Source: Ruminococcus sp. AF31-8BH
GTDB taxonomy: Bacteria > Bacillota > Clostridia > Lachnospirales > Lachnospiraceae
DNA: 20,430 nucleotides
Direction: 5' to 3'
NCBI RefSeq assembly: GCF_003460605.1
Contig: NZ_QTVN01000018.1
Span: forward strand, 81,518-101,947
This document shows, in pieces, positions 1 to 6,274 of the stretch. The position numbers and the translations under genes are program-made. Position 1 is the stretch's first letter. Every line of letters begins with the position of its first letter. A model generated the notes under the pieces. The model searched no databases and was not told where the DNA came from. It saw only the letters and a list, made by a program, of their open reading frames with translations.

Positions 1-23
1 CGGTTGTTACCGGTTGGTGGTAG
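1..23 (+). CDS. 3' end of a further tandem Cys-rich peptide gene (partial)
   Basis: Only the last six codons and the stop fall in the window. They read VVTGWW followed by TAG. The same C-terminus closes the peptide at 182-319 (AVVTGWW) and, slightly changed, the one at 36-173 (AIITGWR). This is therefore the tail of at least one more copy of the same peptide family to the left. The rest of the gene lies outside the window. Confidence 0.6.
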
Positions 24-35
24 AAGGAGGCTATT

Positions 36-173
36 ATGAAGGAATTAGAAAAAGTAGTACAGGAAGAAGCTTTTGAAATTGAAGTGCAGTATTGTGATCC
101 AGATGAGTGTCTGCATGATTGTATACACTCAGGAACAAATAATTGTGATGCAATCATCACTGGTTGGAGATAG
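36..173 (+). CDS. Putative RiPP precursor, tandem copy (45 aa, four Cys)
   Basis: A 45-residue peptide with an acidic N-terminal half (about residues 1-19) and a C-terminal half with the pattern C20-x4-C25-x3-C29-x7-C37, ending TGWR. A strong AGGAGG ribosome site lies just upstream of the ATG. It is identical to the next peptide at 31 of 45 positions, and FEIEVQYCDPD and all four Cys are conserved. A small multicopy peptide with a conserved leader-like half and a Cys-containing tail suggests a precursor of a ribosomally made modified peptide. The class is not recognised: there are few Ser/Thr, so a typical lanthipeptide is doubtful. A thioether or other Cys-based product is possible. Any modification enzyme must lie to the left of the window. 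A non-RiPP small protein cannot be excluded. Confidence 0.7.
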   Translation: MKELEKVVQEEAFEIEVQYCDPDECLHDCIHSGTNNCDAIITGWR

Positions 174-181
174 GAGTTATT

Positions 182-319
182 ATGGAGGAATTAAAAAGAA
201 CAGTACAGGAAGAAATGTTTGAAATCGAAGTACAGTACTGTGATCCTGATGATTGTTTACAAGATTGTATGGAGAGTGGATACAATAACTGTACAGCAGT
301 AGTAACTGGTTGGTGGTAA
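182..319 (+). CDS. Putative RiPP precursor, tandem copy (45 aa, four Cys)
   Basis: Second full copy, starting 8 bases after the stop of the first, with a weaker GGAG site before its ATG. It has the same length and the same C-x4-C-x3-C-x7-C spacing. Changes cluster between the cysteines (for example IHSGTNN becomes MESGYNN) and at the end, where TGWR becomes TGWW as in the copy truncated at the window edge. Conserved cysteines and leader with variable loops suggest copies diversified under selection for related but distinct products, as in multi-precursor RiPP clusters. The family is not recognised. A hairpin (351-397) follows and probably ends the abundant precursor transcript. Confidence 0.7.
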   Translation: MEELKRTVQEEMFEIEVQYCDPDDCLQDCMESGYNNCTAVVTGWW

Positions 320-350
320 AACTTGCAAATGCAGGCAAAGGCAGTTTAGA

Positions 351-397
351 AAAAGGCACTAGGTAAGAATAAAATTTTCTGTTATCTAGTGCCTTTT
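351..397 (+). terminator. Hairpin after the tandem peptide genes
   Basis: AAAAGGCACTAGGTAA (351-366) pairs with TTATCTAGTGCCTTTT (382-397) over 16 positions with one G-T pair, and the right arm ends in TTTT. It lies 32 bases after the last precursor and 20 bases before the next gene. It probably acts as an intrinsic terminator, perhaps leaky, keeping the precursor mRNA more abundant than the downstream genes. Confidence 0.75.
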
Positions 398-416
398 AAT
401 GTGAGGGAGAGAAACT

Positions 417-1073
417 ATGTATCCACTTCTAGTTGAAAATATGACAGATGAGGAAGGCTATATACAAAATTTAAACATTGAGGTAAATTCCAAAGAAGTT
501 TGCTATTTTATGTGTGGGGAAAAGTTTGGACGGATACTTTTTGAAATCTTTTGCGGATATAAAAAACCGAAAACAGGAGAGATATTTGTATGTAATAAAG
601 ACTGGCTTGATTTGGACGAAAATAGTCGTTCTCTTTTAAACAGGCGCTTGTTTGGAATAGCGGCAGAAGAGTTTCCGCTGATTGAATTTATGACGATTGA
701 AGAAAACATTTCTATGCCAAGTCTGTTAGATGGAGATAAATCCAATATAGAGGAATTGGTTAAGGCTTTTGACATAGGGCACTTATTACAAAAATATCCT
801 TCGGATCTTAATCATAGAGAAAAAATGAGATGTATCTGTGCGCGTGCCTTTTCCGGAGGCAGGAAGGTTGTTGTGATATTCGATTTATTCAAAAGAATGC
901 AAGAGCAGAGCAAGGCAGAACTTGCAATACTTACTTATCATGCAGCAAAAAGTTTGGAAATATCTGCTCTTTACATAAGTGAAGATTTAGACGAAAATTA
1001 TGGCGCTTATGATCTTATATACAAATACCGACCGGAGAAAAAGGAAATTTCTATTATTGATTATCGTGCATGA
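417..1073 (+). CDS. Degenerate ABC transporter ATPase-like protein (218 aa)
   Basis: The length and layout are those of a single ABC nucleotide-binding domain, but every catalytic motif is eroded. The Walker A region reads GEKFGRILFEIFCG (from residue 34), two residues short and without the GKS/T core. The signature region is LNHREKMRCICARAF instead of LSGGQ-xx-R. The Walker B region is VVVIFDLF without the catalytic Glu. There is no H-loop His (YISEDLD). The surrounding fold (TGEIFV, FPLIEFMTIEENI, KYPSDL) still matches LolD/BcrA/LanF-type ATPases. It probably cannot hydrolyse ATP and may serve a regulatory or scaffold role. A GAGGGAGA site precedes the ATG and the stop overlaps the next gene by 4 bases. 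No permease partner is seen. It sits after the Cys-rich peptides, where LanF-like immunity ATPases often lie. Confidence 0.7.
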   Translation: MYPLLVENMTDEEGYIQNLNIEVNSKEVCYFMCGEKFGRILFEIFCGYKKPKTGEIFVCNKDWLDLDENSRSLLNRRLFGIAAEEFPLIEFMTIEENISMPSLLDGDKSNIEELVKAFDIGHLLQKYPSDLNHREKMRCICARAFSGGRKVVVIFDLFKRMQEQSKAELAILTYHAAKSLEISALYISEDLDENYGAYDLIYKYRPEKKEISIIDYRA

Positions 1074-1456
1074 ATGGAGCTGTAGAAATGGAACGTGATA
1101 GAGAATGTAGACTGCTGTTAAATGATTTGAACGATATTCTTTCTGAACAATGTTTGGAACAAAGAGTTAGGTGCAGGTATTTGAATGATCCGGTGCAAGA
1201 GTTGGCAGAGTGTATCAATCAACTGCTGGATATTTGTGAGAGGGCAGTAACAATGACACTGGATATAGAAAATGATTATCGTACTATGCGGGCGGAACTG
1301 CAGAGCAATATCCGAAATCCGCTAAGCTGCATAAAAACAAGTTGTTTTCTAATCAATTCACTTGCAGAAAAGGAAAATATCCAATCTGAAAAGCTCCAGG
1401 AGTATCTTCAAATTATAGAAACGGCAGCGGAGGATATAGAGAGTACATTAAAATAA
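1070..1456 (+). CDS. Histidine-kinase DHp-like protein lacking His and catalytic domain (128 aa)
   Basis: A short, largely helical soluble protein. Its C-terminal third resembles a HisKA dimerisation helix: AELQSNIRNPLSCIK aligns with the usual SHxLRTPLxxIK box, with Ser in place of the phospho-accepting His. The second helix (KLQEYLQIIETAAEDIESTL) has the typical heptad form. No transmembrane sensor and no HATPase domain are present, and the reading frame stops there. It overlaps the ATPase-like gene by 4 bases (ATGA), so the two are translationally coupled. It may be a pseudokinase that dimerises with, or competes with, a true kinase. The match is by motif only; a generic coiled-coil protein is the alternative. 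Confidence 0.55.
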   Translation: MNGAVEMERDRECRLLLNDLNDILSEQCLEQRVRCRYLNDPVQELAECINQLLDICERAVTMTLDIENDYRTMRAELQSNIRNPLSCIKTSCFLINSLAEKENIQSEKLQEYLQIIETAAEDIESTLK

Positions 1457-1552
1457 CTGATAATTGAAGAAGTGCTGGGCGGGAAGTTTTCGTCCAGTAT
1501 TTCTTTCTGGAATGAGAAAAGTTGAATTTACAAATCAAGAGGAGGCATACAC

Positions 1553-1882
1553 ATGAAGTATGTTTTTCCAGAATATAAAGAGAATGTAGTGTTGGGCAAT
1601 GGGAAATTACAGTTAAATCCAATGTCCTATCAGGTTATCTACGAAGGAAAGGAGATAGACCTGACACCCAGGGAATTTGAAGTTTTATACCTACTGGCTT
1701 TAAAGCCAAACTGGGTAATGCCAAAGACAAATATTTATCATTCTGTATGGGGGATTCATTATCATGATGATCAGATACCATACAGAACAGTAGAATATGT
1801 GATATGGAAGATAAGAAAAAAGATGGGATATGATATTATCGAAACGTTGGTCAATGTGGGGTATAGACTGAAGAAGTTATAA
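1553..1882 (+). CDS. OmpR-type winged-helix DNA-binding protein without receiver domain (109 aa)
   Basis: Almost the whole protein is a Trans_reg_C winged helix: IDLTPREFEVLYLLALKPN, then the recognition helix region RTVEYVIWKIRKKM and the wing ending ETLVNVGYRLKK. This is the C-terminal half of an OmpR/PhoB response regulator. The phosphorylated receiver domain (about 120 residues, with the Asp) is missing. Only a 97-base gap with a good AGAGGAGG site precedes the ATG, so the domain is not merely mis-started. It may be a constitutive or partner-controlled DNA-binding protein. With the two preceding genes it forms a set of LanF-, LanK- and LanR-like proteins, each stripped of its catalytic or phospho-signalling part, and it likely regulates the neighbouring peptide genes. 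Confidence 0.8.
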   Translation: MKYVFPEYKENVVLGNGKLQLNPMSYQVIYEGKEIDLTPREFEVLYLLALKPNWVMPKTNIYHSVWGIHYHDDQIPYRTVEYVIWKIRKKMGYDIIETLVNVGYRLKKL

Positions 1883-1964
1883 GTATATATATATCATGCA
1901 TACAATTTTGACTTTCCTATAAATGTAATAAAGTAGATGATAATTATAGAATTATAAAAAGTTT

Positions 1965-2000
1965 AGGAGCTTTAAATCTGTAGTTCAGATTTAAGCTCCT
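1965..2000 (+). terminator. Hairpin after the winged-helix gene
   Basis: AGGAGCTTTAAATCTG (1965-1980) pairs with CAGATTTAAGCTCCT (1986-2000), a 15-bp stem with one bulged T and a 5-base loop. The following run (ATTTCCGTTTT) is only moderately T-rich. It probably terminates the 417-1882 operon and insulates the sigma-factor operon. Confidence 0.65.
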
Positions 2001-2007
2001 ATTTCCG

Positions 2008-2054
2008 TTTTGAAATTTTTATACAAGTAGGATATAGATAAAAGAATTTCAAAA
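2008..2054. repeat. Inverted repeat upstream of the ECF sigma gene
   Basis: TTTTGAAATT (2008-2017) and AATTTCAAAA (2045-2054) are perfect 10-bp inverted arms 27 bases apart, in the non-coding stretch just before the sigma-factor gene. The TGAAA in the left arm resembles the -35 element used by many ECF sigma factors, so the region may hold an autoregulated promoter. No convincing -10 was identified. Confidence 0.4.
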
Positions 2055-2140
2055 TTAAATATTAAAGTTAAAGGGACTTTTTGAAACCAAATTCCATTTT
2101 TATACGTATTGATAAAAAACAGGCAGATGGGATTTGGACA

Positions 2141-2701
2141 ATGGATGAAATTATTTTAATGAGAAAACTAAAGAAGAAAGATGAGAGGGCATTAGGGAAA
2201 ATCATTGATTTATATAGTGCTTATATTACATGTATTGTCTGGGAATTGCTGCACAAAAAGGGAACTAAGGAAGATATAGAGGAGGTGGTTGCTGATACCT
2301 TTATTTCCCTATGGCTAACAGCAGAGCGCATTAATTATAAACAGTATAGCAGTATTAAATCTTATTTGGCTATGATTGCAAGAAACAAGGCAAAAGATTG
2401 GTTACGTTCATATCGTGGGGGAATTTTGGAGCTTAATGATGATATTCTTTTGATCGATGGTGATGTAGAAAGATTGATTTTACAAAAGGAGCAGCAGTTG
2501 ATTATTGGAAGAACATTGGAAAAGCTGAAAGAGAAAGATAAAGCAATTTTTATTATGTACTATTATCGGTATAAAAAAATAGAAGAGATTGCAGAAATAT
2601 TAAAAATGAATCCTCAAACAGTAAAGACCCGTCTGCGGAGAGGAAGAGAAATTCTGAAAAGGATTCTTCTGGAGGAGGGATATGATGCCAGTGAAATTTA
2701 A
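2141..2701 (+). CDS. ECF-type RNA polymerase sigma factor
   Basis: A 186-residue sigma-70 family protein with only regions 2 and 4. Region 2 spans about residues 10-85 (DERALGKIIDLYSAYI, VVADTFISLWL, SSIKSYLAMIARNKAKDWLR). Region 4 spans about residues 125-175 (YRYKKIEEIAEILKMNPQTVKTRLRRGREIL). It should redirect core polymerase to a small regulon. The ATG at 2141 (MDEIILMRKLKKKDERAL) matches the usual family start. A TTG at 2081 with an AAGGGA site would add 20 residues and cannot be ruled out. The gene overlaps the membrane protein gene downstream by 20 bases, the usual arrangement with an anti-sigma factor. Activity is probably controlled by that protein. Confidence 0.9.
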   Translation: MDEIILMRKLKKKDERALGKIIDLYSAYITCIVWELLHKKGTKEDIEEVVADTFISLWLTAERINYKQYSSIKSYLAMIARNKAKDWLRSYRGGILELNDDILLIDGDVERLILQKEQQLIIGRTLEKLKEKDKAIFIMYYYRYKKIEEIAEILKMNPQTVKTRLRRGREILKRILLEEGYDASEI

Positions 2702-3425
2702 AATAAGTGAAATGTTTGATAATTCCTGTGAACTATTTGAAAATGAAATGCAACATAAAAATATTGAAAGTGAGAAGCGAATAAAAGAAATTGTTTTTCT
2801 TGAGATAGGTCACACCAAAGCCAAAAGAAATCGCAGGAGATATATAGCTGTTTTGGTAGCGGCAATGGGAATTGGAGGAATCACTGTTGGGGCACATGAA
2901 GTTTTAAAATCTGCAGGTGAAATCAAAAATAATGAGGAAGTGGTTTTAGAAAATCAGAATGGACTTGCTTTATATGAAAAGGAAAACAGCGGAGCTATAC
3001 AAATGGAAGTGGAAACGGACATGATTTTACCAGAAAATTTATATAAAGATGGAATTCCTATTGCAAAATATATTATGGAATTCAAAACAGAGCGTAATGG
3101 ATCAGTGCCAGAGTGTTATTTGGATAACGGAACCATGATTGTTCTTACAGATTTTGATGGAGATACTTGGAATATGAAAACAGGGGATACTTTTATATTA
3201 GATTTCATACAGTCTGATAGTGATGAGAGAGGTAAAGCAAGAACATTGGAGATTGGATATATTTTTAATGGAGAGGTGATAGATGAGAAGGTTATATCAG
3301 AAACAGAAAATAAGATAATCCTGGATATTCCTAAATCAGGACAATATGGTGTATATTTAAAAAATGTATCTAGTGACAGAGTAACGATTTCGCAAGGAAT
3401 ATTGACTGTAGAAAGGGGAAAGTGA
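2682..3425 (+). CDS. Membrane anti-sigma-like protein with extracytoplasmic sensor domain
   Basis: A 247-residue single-pass protein: a charged cytoplasmic segment (about 1-53, ending KAKRNRRRY), one membrane helix (IAVLVAAMGIGGITVGA, about 54-72) and an ectodomain of about 170 residues. It follows the ECF sigma gene with overlap and a GGAGGAGG site, so it is likely the anti-sigma factor, although no zinc-binding HxxxCxxC motif is present. The ectodomain from about residue 110 resembles the secreted protein encoded next: ENLYKDGI against EDLYKDQI, IPKSGQYGVYLKNVSSDRVT against IPSSGYYRFYVTNSGSKTVK. This suggests that it senses by swapping or competing with that protein. The start could be either of two adjacent ATGs (2682 or 2685). 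Confidence 0.7.
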   Translation: MMPVKFKISEMFDNSCELFENEMQHKNIESEKRIKEIVFLEIGHTKAKRNRRRYIAVLVAAMGIGGITVGAHEVLKSAGEIKNNEEVVLENQNGLALYEKENSGAIQMEVETDMILPENLYKDGIPIAKYIMEFKTERNGSVPECYLDNGTMIVLTDFDGDTWNMKTGDTFILDFIQSDSDERGKARTLEIGYIFNGEVIDEKVISETENKIILDIPKSGQYGVYLKNVSSDRVTISQGILTVERGK

Positions 3426-3428
3426 AAG

Positions 3429-3872
3429 ATGAAAAAAACAAGAATATTTTTGGGAATATTAGGGCTTATTTGCCTGGTTGCTATGCCAGTTTCAGCAGCC
3501 GATAATGTAAGAAATATAACAACTTATAGTATTTGTAGAGAAGATTTATATAAAGATCAGATAGAGGATAGAATGGGACTACAGCAAATTAGTATTGAAA
3601 GTGGGAAAACGGTATCCTTTTATGACTCCAATGGCTCTATGTTTTATGTGAGTGGAGGTACTACTGTTACTTTTCGGGTAAACTTGAATGTATCTTCCTC
3701 TGTAAAGATGGGGTATATCAATCAGAATGGAAGTAGAACCCAAAAGTATAGCGGTTCAGGAACTTCCCATAAAACATCATTTACAATACCGTCTAGTGGA
3801 TATTATAGATTCTATGTAACCAATAGTGGATCTAAAACAGTGAAAGTAACGGGAGGTGAAATTAGTTTCTAA
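3429..3872 (+). CDS. Small secreted beta-rich protein
   Basis: A 147-residue protein with a clear signal peptide (KK, then a hydrophobic core IFLGILGLICLVAMP, cleavage near SAA|DN). The mature part is rich in Ser, Thr, Gly, Tyr and Val and looks like a beta sandwich, with no catalytic motif or Cys pair seen. Its C-terminus (IPSSGYYRFYVTNSGSKTVK) and the DLYKDQI segment are matched in the ectodomain of the anti-sigma-like protein encoded 3 bases upstream. It may be the exported ligand, surface component or output of this signalling operon. The biochemical function is unknown. Confidence 0.75.
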   Translation: MKKTRIFLGILGLICLVAMPVSAADNVRNITTYSICREDLYKDQIEDRMGLQQISIESGKTVSFYDSNGSMFYVSGGTTVTFRVNLNVSSSVKMGYINQNGSRTQKYSGSGTSHKTSFTIPSSGYYRFYVTNSGSKTVKVTGGEISF

Positions 3873-3876
3873 AATT

Positions 3877-4845
3877 ATGAGAAGGAAAATATTTAAAATA
3901 ATAAAGTGGTTGGTTATTGTAATTCTGATTCTATGCTGCATGGGGATCACATGGAACTATTTTTGTAAAAGGAGAGAAATACCAAAGATACAAGCTGCTT
4001 ATGGCAAGGCAGTTAAAGTCAATGGGAAAAAGATGACTGTGGAAATTGCTGGTTTGCAAGCAGAAGAAACTCCAGTTATTGTATTACTCCCAGGACTGGG
4101 ATCTCCTTCTCCGGTATTAGAGTTTAGACCTTTAGCTGAGGAATTAGGAAAGACATGTAAAGTGATTACAATGGAGCCTTTTGGTTATGGACTGTCTGAT
4201 CCCGCAGATACAGAAAGAAGCATAGAGAATATCGTAGAGGAATTACATGCCTGTTTAGAGAAGATTGGAGTTCGCCGATATTATCTGATGGCTCATTCTA
4301 TTAGCGGATTGTATTCCCTGTATTATGCTAATACTTATCCAGAGGAAGTTCGTGGTTTTATAGGGATAGATTCTTCTGTACCAAAGCAAAATGAGAATGA
4401 ACCCTTTGATACAACAAAATTAAATCTTCTGATGGCCTATTTAAGTAAAACAAAAAATGTGTTGGGAATTAGCCGGATATTTTCAATTGGAAATCCGGAA
4501 AAGGCTATCTATGCAGACCAGAATTATTCTTATTCACAGGAAGACTTAGAAGTTTTTCGGATACTTTCCCTTGATACTTCTTATAACAAGACTGTAATGA
4601 ATGAATTAAAACAGGTAGAAAATAATCTGAAGATAGTGCGGAACATGAAATTTCCGAAAGAAGTGCCAGTGCTAAACTTTGTTTCAAAAGACAATTGTGA
4701 AATTTTTCCAGAATGGGAAAAGCTACATAAAAGTGTGATGGGCGATAATCAAGAGAGTGAATTAATAACGTTAACAGGGGGACATTATCTGCATTTTGAG
4801 CAGAAAGAGATGATAGTAGACCTTACATGTAAATTTGCAAGGTAG
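3877..4845 (+). CDS. Membrane-anchored alpha/beta hydrolase
   Basis: A 322-residue protein with a basic N-terminus and one membrane helix (WLVIVILILCCMGITWNYF), then an alpha/beta-hydrolase domain. An oxyanion-loop-like LLPGLGSPSP is followed by the nucleophile elbow MAHSISGL (Ser141; the final Gly of GxSxG is Ser) and a C-terminal GGHYLHFE with the probable catalytic His303. It likely acts outside the membrane on an ester, amide or peptide substrate; proline iminopeptidase-like folds are similar. The start is uncertain: ATG 3877 lies 5 bases after the previous stop, while a GTG at 3856 overlaps the previous gene. It is the last gene of the sigma-factor operon and could modify what the sensor detects. 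Confidence 0.8.
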   Translation: MRRKIFKIIKWLVIVILILCCMGITWNYFCKRREIPKIQAAYGKAVKVNGKKMTVEIAGLQAEETPVIVLLPGLGSPSPVLEFRPLAEELGKTCKVITMEPFGYGLSDPADTERSIENIVEELHACLEKIGVRRYYLMAHSISGLYSLYYANTYPEEVRGFIGIDSSVPKQNENEPFDTTKLNLLMAYLSKTKNVLGISRIFSIGNPEKAIYADQNYSYSQEDLEVFRILSLDTSYNKTVMNELKQVENNLKIVRNMKFPKEVPVLNFVSKDNCEIFPEWEKLHKSVMGDNQESELITLTGGHYLHFEQKEMIVDLTCKFAR

Positions 4846-4904
4846 TATAAAAAAATTCTATCAATCCGGGAATGGAGGTAGATATATTTTATATTAAAAA
4901 TGTA

Positions 4905-4933
4905 TTGACAATTATAAAATAGGTGCATATAAT
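4905..4933 (+). promoter_or_regulatory. Consensus vegetative promoter for the sdpR-type operon
   Basis: TTGACA (4905-4910), a 17-base spacer and TATAAT (4928-4933): both hexamers match the housekeeping consensus exactly at ideal spacing. Transcription would start near 4940, about 45 bases before the ArsR-type start codon. A promoter this strong normally needs a repressor, consistent with the operator-like repeat just downstream. Confidence 0.85.
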
Positions 4934-4943
4934 GAAGAAAAAG

Positions 4944-4967
4944 ACATTTAGAAAAAAATCGAAATGT
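4944..4967. promoter_or_regulatory. Possible operator of the ArsR/SdpR repressor
   Basis: ACATTT (4944-4949) and AAATGT (4962-4967) form an inverted repeat 12 bases apart, located right after the -10 element at the expected transcription start. ArsR-family repressors bind AT-rich dyads in such positions and often repress themselves. Assignment is by position and symmetry only. Confidence 0.45.
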
Positions 4968-4983
4968 AAATGTGGTGATAAAG

Positions 4984-5274
4984 ATGGGCTTACCCAATGT
5001 ATTTAAAGCATTAAGTGATCCAATACGTCGAGACATATTGATAATGTTAAAAAAAAGAGGAGAACTGTCTGCAGGAGAAATTGCAGCAGAATTTGATATT
5101 TCCAATGCGACAATTTCATATCATCTGTCTTTGTTAAAAAAGGCTGATTTGATATTCGAAAATAGACAACAAAAGTATATATATTACAAGCTGAATGTGT
5201 CTGTATTCGAAGATATTGTGCTCTGGTGTATGCAATTTAATGAAGGGGATGTTGATAATGAGAAAAAAAGATAA
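4984..5274 (+). CDS. sdpR: ArsR-family autorepressor (SdpR type)
   Basis: A 96-residue winged-helix protein: VFKALSDPIRRDILIMLKKRG, then the recognition helix DISNATISYHLSLLKKADLI and a wing (RQQKYIYYKL). The LSDPxRRxIL opening and the S(N)ATISYHL helix are hallmarks of SdpR-like ArsR proteins. No metal-binding ELCVC motif is present. The ATG at 4984 gives the typical family start; an upstream GTG at 4972 would add only four residues. The gene overlaps the SdpI-type gene by 17 bases. In Bacillus subtilis the homologous pair forms a switch in which SdpI, on binding the SDP toxin, sequesters SdpR at the membrane and so induces the operon. The same logic is likely here. Confidence 0.85.
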   Translation: MGLPNVFKALSDPIRRDILIMLKKRGELSAGEIAAEFDISNATISYHLSLLKKADLIFENRQQKYIYYKLNVSVFEDIVLWCMQFNEGDVDNEKKR

Positions 5275-5866
5275 AAATACACTATTAATAACTACTTTAA
5301 TATGTGCCTGTACGGTAATTATTTATGGGATATTTTGTCATTTTTATTTAGCAGAGAGAATATTAACTCAGGATTTTTATGTTGGATTATTTTTATTAGC
5401 TATAATTATTTTTAATATTATTTTGAATATAGGATTAAATTTTACAGTTTGTAAAAAAAGGGGAGCAAAATTTTTAGTTAGATTAGGAAAATGGATTATG
5501 CCGTTTACATCACTTTTTTTTGTGATAATATCCATTCATTCTAGAATTTTTCCTGATTCTTTATTTACAGACAGTGCTGTTTATGTTTTTGTAGGCTTGG
5601 TTTTTATAGTAAGTGGAAACTATTTTCCTAAAAATCAAATGAATCCGTATATAGGTTTAAAGTTCCCCTGGTTATTGCATGATGAGAAAAGTTGGGATAA
5701 AACACATCGGTTAGCAGGTTATACATGGATATTAGCAGGTTTTTTATGTATTTTTCAACTTTTTATTAGTCCGTTAAAAATAGTGATCATTCCATTAGTT
5801 ATTATACTGGTTGGGATTCTGCCATTAGTGTATTCTCTAATGTTAGTATATATGAAAAGGAGGTAA
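5258..5866 (+). CDS. sdpI: SdpI-family membrane immunity/signalling protein
   Basis: A 202-residue protein with about six membrane helices. The conserved SdpI block is clear near residues 110-155: FIVSGNYFPKNQMNPYIGL, then KFPWLLHDEKSWDKTHRLAG. SdpI proteins give resistance to SDP-type peptide toxins and hold their ArsR-type repressor at the membrane. Start chosen at ATG 5258 because an AAGGGGA site precedes it; this places the gene in overlap with the repressor gene. The DUF1648 domain usually fused at the N-terminus of SdpI is absent here and is encoded by the next gene instead. No SDP toxin gene was recognised in the window. Confidence 0.88.
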   Translation: MRKKDKNTLLITTLICACTVIIYGIFCHFYLAERILTQDFYVGLFLLAIIIFNIILNIGLNFTVCKKRGAKFLVRLGKWIMPFTSLFFVIISIHSRIFPDSLFTDSAVYVFVGLVFIVSGNYFPKNQMNPYIGLKFPWLLHDEKSWDKTHRLAGYTWILAGFLCIFQLFISPLKIVIIPLVIILVGILPLVYSLMLVYMKRR

Positions 5867-5871
5867 ATGAA

Positions 5872-6168
5872 ATGAAAAAACATGTGATTATTGGAAGTGC
5901 AATTTGTCTTGCAACAGTGTTGATTTTAGGCCTTTTTTGGGGGAAACTCCCTATGGATGTACCAATTCATTTTGATTCCGCTGGTAATGTGGATTCTACA
6001 TTGCCAAAACCTATTGTTGTGTTTGGAATTCCCGTTATTTGTGCATTGATTAATGGAGTAGCTAGTTTTTCTTTGCTTCATAAGCAGGAAAAACGCAAAT
6101 TTATGTTTTATTTAATACCTGTAATTGCAGTTGTTTTGGCAGTTGCAGTAATCGTACTGGCAATTTAG
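5872..6168 (+). CDS. Stand-alone DUF1648 membrane protein
   Basis: A 98-residue protein with three hydrophobic segments and the DUF1648 signature LPMDVPIHFDSAGNVDSTLPK between the first and second. DUF1648 is normally the N-terminal part of SdpI-like proteins. Here it follows the SdpI gene by 5 bases with a strong AAGGAGG site, so the two halves of the usual protein are encoded separately and in reversed order. It probably works in complex with the SdpI-type protein. Confidence 0.85.
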   Translation: MKKHVIIGSAICLATVLILGLFWGKLPMDVPIHFDSAGNVDSTLPKPIVVFGIPVICALINGVASFSLLHKQEKRKFMFYLIPVIAVVLAVAVIVLAI

Positions 6169-6220
6169 AAAAGTACCAAAAAGCAATGTTAATGGTAGAA
6201 AATGGAATGATAATTTTTTT

Positions 6221-6254
6221 GCCCATCATTTTGAAAATTTTCAAAATGATGGGC
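6221..6254. repeat. Perfect 34-bp palindrome
   Basis: GCCCATCATTTTGAAAA (6221-6237) is followed directly by its exact reverse complement (6238-6254). Seven T residues precede it, but only GAGTTT follows, so on the plus strand it lacks the T-run of an intrinsic terminator; on the minus strand it is followed by A residues. It ends 6 bases before the ribosome site of the ABC ATPase gene. It may be an operator, an mRNA-processing hairpin or an atypical terminator. Confidence 0.8.
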
Positions 6255-6274
6255 GAGTTTAAAGGAGAGTTTTT

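Noticed and set aside
4785..5105. Minus-strand reading frame across the hydrolase end and ArsR start
   Set aside because: It crosses a consensus promoter and two well supported plus-strand genes. No ribosome site or recognisable domain.
6221..6260. Palindrome as a standard rho-independent terminator
   Set aside because: The T-run is on the upstream side and only GAGTTT follows the stem, so the usual termination signal is missing on either strand.
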